DNA from: Galbitalea sp. SE-J8
Lineage (GTDB): Bacteria; Actinomycetota; Actinomycetes; Actinomycetales; Microbacteriaceae
Direction of reading: 5' to 3'
DNA length: 64,000 nucleotides
NCBI RefSeq assembly: GCF_030345695.1
Contig: NZ_JAUASV010000022.1
Span: forward strand, 1-64,000
A model generated the notes under the pieces. The model had not been told where the DNA came from. It did not search any database and saw only the letters and a program-made list of their open reading frames with translations. Positions 60,560 through 64,000 of the stretch are shown here, piece by piece (within the stretch, counting starts at the first letter, position 1; each line of letters begins with the position of its first letter). The translations under genes and the position numbers were made by a program.

Positions 60560-61684
60560 TCACGCGGGAGGGGCGAGGGGCCCGAGGAGGTTCGCGGCGA
60601 CCGTCGCGTGCGCGCTCTCCGGATCGCTCGGCTGAAAGAGTCCCGCGAGCGCGTCCCGGTACAGCCGCGACAGCTCGGCGTCGTTCGAGAACGACCCGCC
60701 GCCCGTCGTCCGCAGCGCGGTCTCGACGACCCGGCGCGACACGTCGACGGCGCGCGTCTTCGCCCCGACCAGGTAGCGGAACCAGTTCGTGCCGTGGTTC
60801 ACGAGTCCGTCGACGTCGGCGGCGAGCCCCTCGAGCTGCGGGCGCAGCGCGTCGAGCGCGATCGCGGCATCCGCCAGCTGCCAGCGGATGTCGGGGTCCT
60901 GGCTGTACGCCGCACCGGTCTTGAGCGACTGCCGCTCCCCCGCGCGCGCGACCGCGAGCTCGAGCGCGCGGTCGGCGATGCCGGCGTAGACGGATGAGAC
61001 CAGCAGCAGGAAGTTCGCGAACAGCCCGAAGATGTACGGGTCGGCGCTCGGCCCGACCGGGAGCACCCGGGTGATGCGCGACGCGTCGACGGGCGCGCCG
61101 TCGAGCCTGGTCGCGAAGGACTGCGTCGCCCGCATGCCGAGAGTGTCCCATCCGCCGGCGTTCGACCAGCCGCCGTCGCCGCGGCGGAGCACCCCGTGCA
61201 CGAGTCGCGGCCCGTCGGGGTGCGCGGCGTCCTTGCCGAACAGCGCCAGGCGGGTCCACGCGGGGGTCATCGACGTGAAGATCTTGGTGCCGGTGAACCG
61301 GTACGACCCGTCGGGGCGGCGCACGGCATCCGTCACCGAGTCGAACATCACCTGGTCGTTGCCGGCCTCGCTGTTGCCGAACGCGAACACCTCGCCGGCG
61401 GCCGCGTCGTCGACGATCCAGGCGAGCGAGTCGTCGCCGCGCTCGCCCAGCACGCGCGCGATGCCGACCACGACGAGGTGCATGGCCGTGCCGAGCGCGG
61501 TCGCGGGGGCGTGCGCGGCGAGCACCCGGTGGTCGCGCAGCGTCTCGAGCAGCGGACGCGAGACGAGGTAGCCGGCGGCCTTCAGCTCGTCGAGGTCCTC
61601 GGTGAAGAAGGCGTTGTCGCGGTCGTAGCCGGCGGCGCGGGACCGGATGCGGTCGAGCAGCTCGGGCGTCAGGATGTCGCTCAC
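60560..61684 (-). CDS. Acyl-CoA dehydrogenase family protein
   Basis: A 374-residue flavoprotein. FTGTKIFTSMTPAWTRLALF and WDTLGMRATQSFATRLDGAP are the FAD and substrate segments of the middle domain, and the C-terminal helical bundle (RRVVETALRTTGGGSFSNDA) is typical. It resembles the group that includes flavin-dependent monooxygenases as well as true dehydrogenases, since the usual catalytic Glu could not be placed with confidence. It therefore may hydroxylate or desulfurise a small molecule rather than act in beta-oxidation. It stands alone between convergent and co-directional neighbours. Confidence 0.8.
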   Translation of the reverse strand: MSDILTPELLDRIRSRAAGYDRDNAFFTEDLDELKAAGYLVSRPLLETLRDHRVLAAHAPATALGTAMHLVVVGIARVLGERGDDSLAWIVDDAAAGEVFAFGNSEAGNDQVMFDSVTDAVRRPDGSYRFTGTKIFTSMTPAWTRLALFGKDAAHPDGPRLVHGVLRRGDGGWSNAGGWDTLGMRATQSFATRLDGAPVDASRITRVLPVGPSADPYIFGLFANFLLLVSSVYAGIADRALELAVARAGERQSLKTGAAYSQDPDIRWQLADAAIALDALRPQLEGLAADVDGLVNHGTNWFRYLVGAKTRAVDVSRRVVETALRTTGGGSFSNDAELSRLYRDALAGLFQPSDPESAHATVAANLLGPLAPPA

Positions 61685-61707
61685 GCCGCCACGCTAGCGC
61701 CCGCGCG

Positions 61708-62856
61708 TCACGCGTCGCGGGGCAGGTACGTGCTCGCGACGAGGAGCACGAGCACCACGACCATGGCGACGAACGCGCCGACCAGGCCGATGAGCGGCAC
61801 GGCTATGGCCGCCGAGAGCACGATGCCCGCGGCGAGCGCCACGGCATCCCCGCGCACCGGCGACCGCGCGCCCAGCGGCAGCTGAAGCAGCCACATCGTC
61901 GCGAGCGCGACGGCGAGCGGCAGCCCGACGAGCACGGCCACGGTGCGATCGCCGACGGGCGCGTCGGGCTCCCCGGAGACCACGACCGCGACCTCGAGCC
62001 CGGCGCCGACGGCCGCGAGCGCGGCGAACAGCACGTAGTGCCCGTAGCCCCAGAGGTAGCTGCGCGAGGGGCGCCGCTCGAGGTCCTCGCCGACCGGGTG
62101 CAGGAAGTACACCCACCACAGCGCGAACAGGATCACGAGGCCGGCGAGCCCGATCACGACGCGCTCGACCGTGCGCTCGGCGCCCGCGAACGCGACGGTC
62201 GCGGCGAGCACGCTCTCGCCGAGCAGGATGATGACGAACAGCCCGTAGCGCTCCGCGATGTGGTGCGGATGCCACGCCGTGCCCCCGGTGCGCTCCGCCC
62301 AGATCGGCACGGCGACGTCGAGCACGGCGCAGACGAAGAACGTCCAGAACTGCGCCTCGTGGGGCAGGGCGAGCCGCGTGAGCCACAGCGCCTGCACGAC
62401 GCTGATGCCCGCAGCGTATCGCCACGCGGTCGCCCGCCCGGCCGGATGCTGCGCCCCCGCCCGCACCCACTGCGCGACGAGCCCGATCCGCATCACCAGG
62501 TAGCCGATGGTGACCGCGTCGAAATGTTGCTCGAACGCGCCCGGCACGCCCGCCGCGATGATGAGCGCGCCCGCCATCTGCACGAGCGTCAGCAGCCGGT
62601 AACCGACATCGTCGGTGTCGTACGCGCTCGCGAACCAGGTGAAGTTCATCCAGGCCCACCAGATCGCGAAGAACACCATCGCGAACGGCACGACTCCGTC
62701 GAGCGGATGTCCGTGCTCGGCCGTCTCCGCGAGCGCGGCCGCGAGCTGCGAGACCGCGACGACGAAGACGAGGTCGACGAGCAGCTCGAGCGGCGTCGAC
62801 GCCCGGTGGCGCTCGGTGGTGTCGCGGGCCACCATCCGGGTGCGCAGGCTGACCAT
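61708..62856 (-). CDS. LtrA-like membrane protein (low temperature requirement A)
   Basis: A 382-residue membrane protein with ten or more helices. TPLELLVDLVFVVAVSQLAA and FFAIWWAWMNFTWFASAYDT, followed by ERYGLFVIILLGESVLA and RPSRSYLWGYGHYVLFAALA, are the family signatures. The family is named from a Listeria gene needed for growth in the cold, and its activity is unknown. Its ATG overlaps, on the opposite strand, the ATG of the divergent 2H phosphoesterase gene (CATG), so the two genes share their start site region. Confidence 0.85.
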   Translation of the reverse strand: MVSLRTRMVARDTTERHRASTPLELLVDLVFVVAVSQLAAALAETAEHGHPLDGVVPFAMVFFAIWWAWMNFTWFASAYDTDDVGYRLLTLVQMAGALIIAAGVPGAFEQHFDAVTIGYLVMRIGLVAQWVRAGAQHPAGRATAWRYAAGISVVQALWLTRLALPHEAQFWTFFVCAVLDVAVPIWAERTGGTAWHPHHIAERYGLFVIILLGESVLAATVAFAGAERTVERVVIGLAGLVILFALWWVYFLHPVGEDLERRPSRSYLWGYGHYVLFAALAAVGAGLEVAVVVSGEPDAPVGDRTVAVLVGLPLAVALATMWLLQLPLGARSPVRGDAVALAAGIVLSAAIAVPLIGLVGAFVAMVVVLVLLVASTYLPRDA

Positions 62857-63349
62857 GCGCTTCACTGTAGGGGTGCACCGGTTCGTGATCGTGCTGCTGC
62901 TCGAGCCGCTGGAGGCGGGCGATCGTTTCTCGACCGCGGCCTGGCCGCTGCACACGACGATCGTGCCGACGTTCTTCACGGATGCCGCTCCCGCGGCCGT
63001 CGCCGGAGCGCTCGAGCCCGCCGCGGCATCCGTTCGCGAGCTCGCGGTGCCCGTGCTGGGCGACGCGATGTTCGGCGCGAGGGGCACGGTGCTCGTCTCC
63101 GAGCTGGAGCGCACCCCCGGGCTCGTCGCGCTGCACGCGGCGCTCGTCGCCGCGCTCGAGGCGCTCGGCATCCGCGAGGAGACGCCGGAGCACTGGCTCG
63201 ACGGCTACCGGCCGCACCTCACGGTGAAGAAGCACGGCCGTGCGCGCGAGGGCGACGTGCTGCGATTCGCGCAGGTCGCGCTCGTGGACATGCGTCCGGG
63301 GCAGCGCCGCGGCGAACGCGAGGTGCTCGCGGTGTCGCCGCCTATCTGA
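62855..63349 (+). CDS. 2'-5' RNA ligase/2H phosphoesterase family protein
   Basis: A 164-residue protein with the two HxT motifs of the 2H phosphoesterase superfamily, AAWPLHTTIVPTFF and GYRPHLTVKKHGR, about 100 residues apart. Members act on cyclic phosphates or 2'-5' linkages in RNA or small nucleotides. The assigned ATG overlaps the start of the divergent LtrA gene. A GTG at 62873 that begins VHRFVIVLLLEPL is an equally good start. The physiological substrate is not known. Confidence 0.78.
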   Translation: MRFTVGVHRFVIVLLLEPLEAGDRFSTAAWPLHTTIVPTFFTDAAPAAVAGALEPAAASVRELAVPVLGDAMFGARGTVLVSELERTPGLVALHAALVAALEALGIREETPEHWLDGYRPHLTVKKHGRAREGDVLRFAQVALVDMRPGQRRGEREVLAVSPPI

Positions 63350-63377
63350 TCCGCGCCGTCTTGCCTCATGTCAATAG

Positions 63378-63821
63378 GTCGACGAGACCGCAGCCGCCAT
63401 CCTCGTCGCCGCGGGGGCGACGGGCTGTCAGGGACCGTCCGCCGAACTCTCGTCCGCAGCATCTCCCGTGCCGGACGACGCGACGCTGCAGGCGATCACT
63501 GCCGCGCTGCGGGACGCGGAAGTGCAGATGGGAGACGACACCCCGTCCGAGGAAACCGTCACGACGGCGGACTGGAAGGCGATCGCCACCCGCTTCGGCT
63601 CCGATCCGGCGCAGTACGACCCCACGACCGGCGTCTACGTGCTTCACGCCACCGGCGAATTCACCGGTGAGGGTGCACGCCACCCCGCGGGCACGCCCGC
63701 ACCGAAGGGCACCTCGCTGACGGTCGTGCTGGACGCGTCGGGCCTGAACCGTCTGGTGCTCCGACTGAGCAGCGACGACGACGACTATCGCGAGCTTGGC
63801 CCGACGCAGTCTCTGACCTGA
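63378..63821 (+). pseudogene. Lipoprotein-like frame without a start codon
   Basis: The frame begins after a TAG and reads DETAAAILVAAGATGCQGPS, a good lipoprotein signal end with lipobox Cys at 63426-63428. It then codes about 130 residues of a small mixed domain ending RLSSDDDDYRELGPTQSLT. No ATG, GTG or TTG precedes the lipobox in this frame. An ATG at 63368 (MSIGRR) lies in another frame ten codons upstream, so a frameshift of one or two bases near 63,385 would restore a normal lipoprotein. It is either a recent pseudogene, a sequence error or a gene using the internal GTG at 63468 without a signal. The family was not recognised. Confidence 0.45.
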
Positions 63822-63836
63822 TCGACTCGTTCGGCC

Positions 63837-64000
63837 TCACACCGCTGAGGCGTGCAGTTCCTCCCGGATCGCCCGCACGCCGAGCTCGAGCTCGGCGAAC
63901 GAGGTCGACAGCGGCGAGAGGCCCAGGCGGATGCCGGTCGGCGTGCGGAAGTCCGGGATCACCCCGCGCTCCCACAGTCGCGGCACCAGCTCGGGGAATG
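63837..64000 (-). CDS. Kynureninase-like C-terminus, cut by window edge
   Basis: The reverse strand codes the last 54 residues of a class V aminotransferase-fold protein: LWERGVIPDFRTPTGIRLGL, then SPLSTSFAELELGVRAI. This end is typical of kynureninases, which split kynurenine to anthranilate and alanine using pyridoxal phosphate. The N-terminal two thirds, with the cofactor Lys, lie outside the window, so other members of the fold are possible. The stop is close to the convergent lipoprotein-like frame. Confidence 0.6.
   Translation of the reverse strand, partial: FPELVPRLWERGVIPDFRTPTGIRLGLSPLSTSFAELELGVRAIREELHASAV

Noticed and set aside
1-64000. tRNA or rRNA genes
   Set aside because: No cloverleaf with a TTCGA-type T loop and matching stems, and no rRNA-like sequence, was recognised while reading. 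A dedicated scan could still find one.

Overview
The window looks like chromosome from a high-GC actinobacterium, most likely a member of the Microbacteriaceae. The pointers are very high GC in most genes, many GTG starts, tight GTGA and ATGA gene overlaps, and frequent CGGATG/CATCCG words in coding DNA. The assignment rests on gene content and style only, because no rRNA or tRNA gene was seen.

Layout. Positions 1-4,300 are an insertion-sequence graveyard (IS256-like start, decayed ISL3 and IS1634 transposases) around a Wzy-like polysaccharide polymerase. 4,325-15,547 is a Wzy-dependent exopolysaccharide locus on the minus strand: flippase, two polysaccharide pyruvyl transferases, three glycosyltransferases, a WbaP-type priming transferase, a low-molecular-weight tyrosine phosphatase and a Wzc-like tyrosine autokinase. 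The part below about 10.9 kb is visibly less GC-rich than the rest and looks acquired. 15.6-23.6 kb holds VanZ, a VanY-type lipoprotein carboxypeptidase and two large secreted proteins. 23.7-28.1 kb holds pyroglutamyl peptidase, an iron/heme-type ABC importer without a binding protein, and a lipoate ligase with an iron-box-like site. 28.2-32.9 kb holds a hydrolase, an acyl-CoA synthetase and a MarR/MFS pair. 32.9-36.5 kb is the conserved trio of transglutaminase-like, alpha-E and circularly permuted ATP-grasp proteins. 36.6-44 kb is an L-rhamnose catabolic operon with its LacI regulator and an L-lactate-oxidase-like enzyme. 45.3-55.6 kb holds glycerate kinase and then a cellulose-like polysaccharide cluster (GH5, GH6, BcsA/CslA-like synthase, acyltransferase with SGNH domain, UDP-glucose dehydrogenase). 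55.9-64 kb is mixed metabolism.

The most unusual signal is a family of short imperfect palindromes running from CTGGTCGAGGAG to GTCTCGAGACCA. They occur singly, in inverted pairs with similar spacers, and in tandem clusters at about 13.1, 26.3-27.1, 30.8-31.1, 34.8, 44-45.3 and 55.7 kb. They look like the REP/BIME elements of other bacteria. The arms often change together (TGGTC with GACCA, TGGTT with AACCA) and several units have a different but self-complementary inner stem. Copies have entered genes in frame: a phosphatase carries about 60 repeat-derived residues, the ATP-grasp protein has a repeat-coded tail, and an ABC permease seems to have lost its normal start. Three 102-bp elements with perfect 19-bp inverted ends lie inside the largest cluster. 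A second hairpin family (GTGTGAGGACG) sits at two convergent gene junctions. A perfect 30-bp palindrome and related CCCCCG..CGGGGG sites sit in both intergenic regions of the cellulose-like cluster and may be shared operators.
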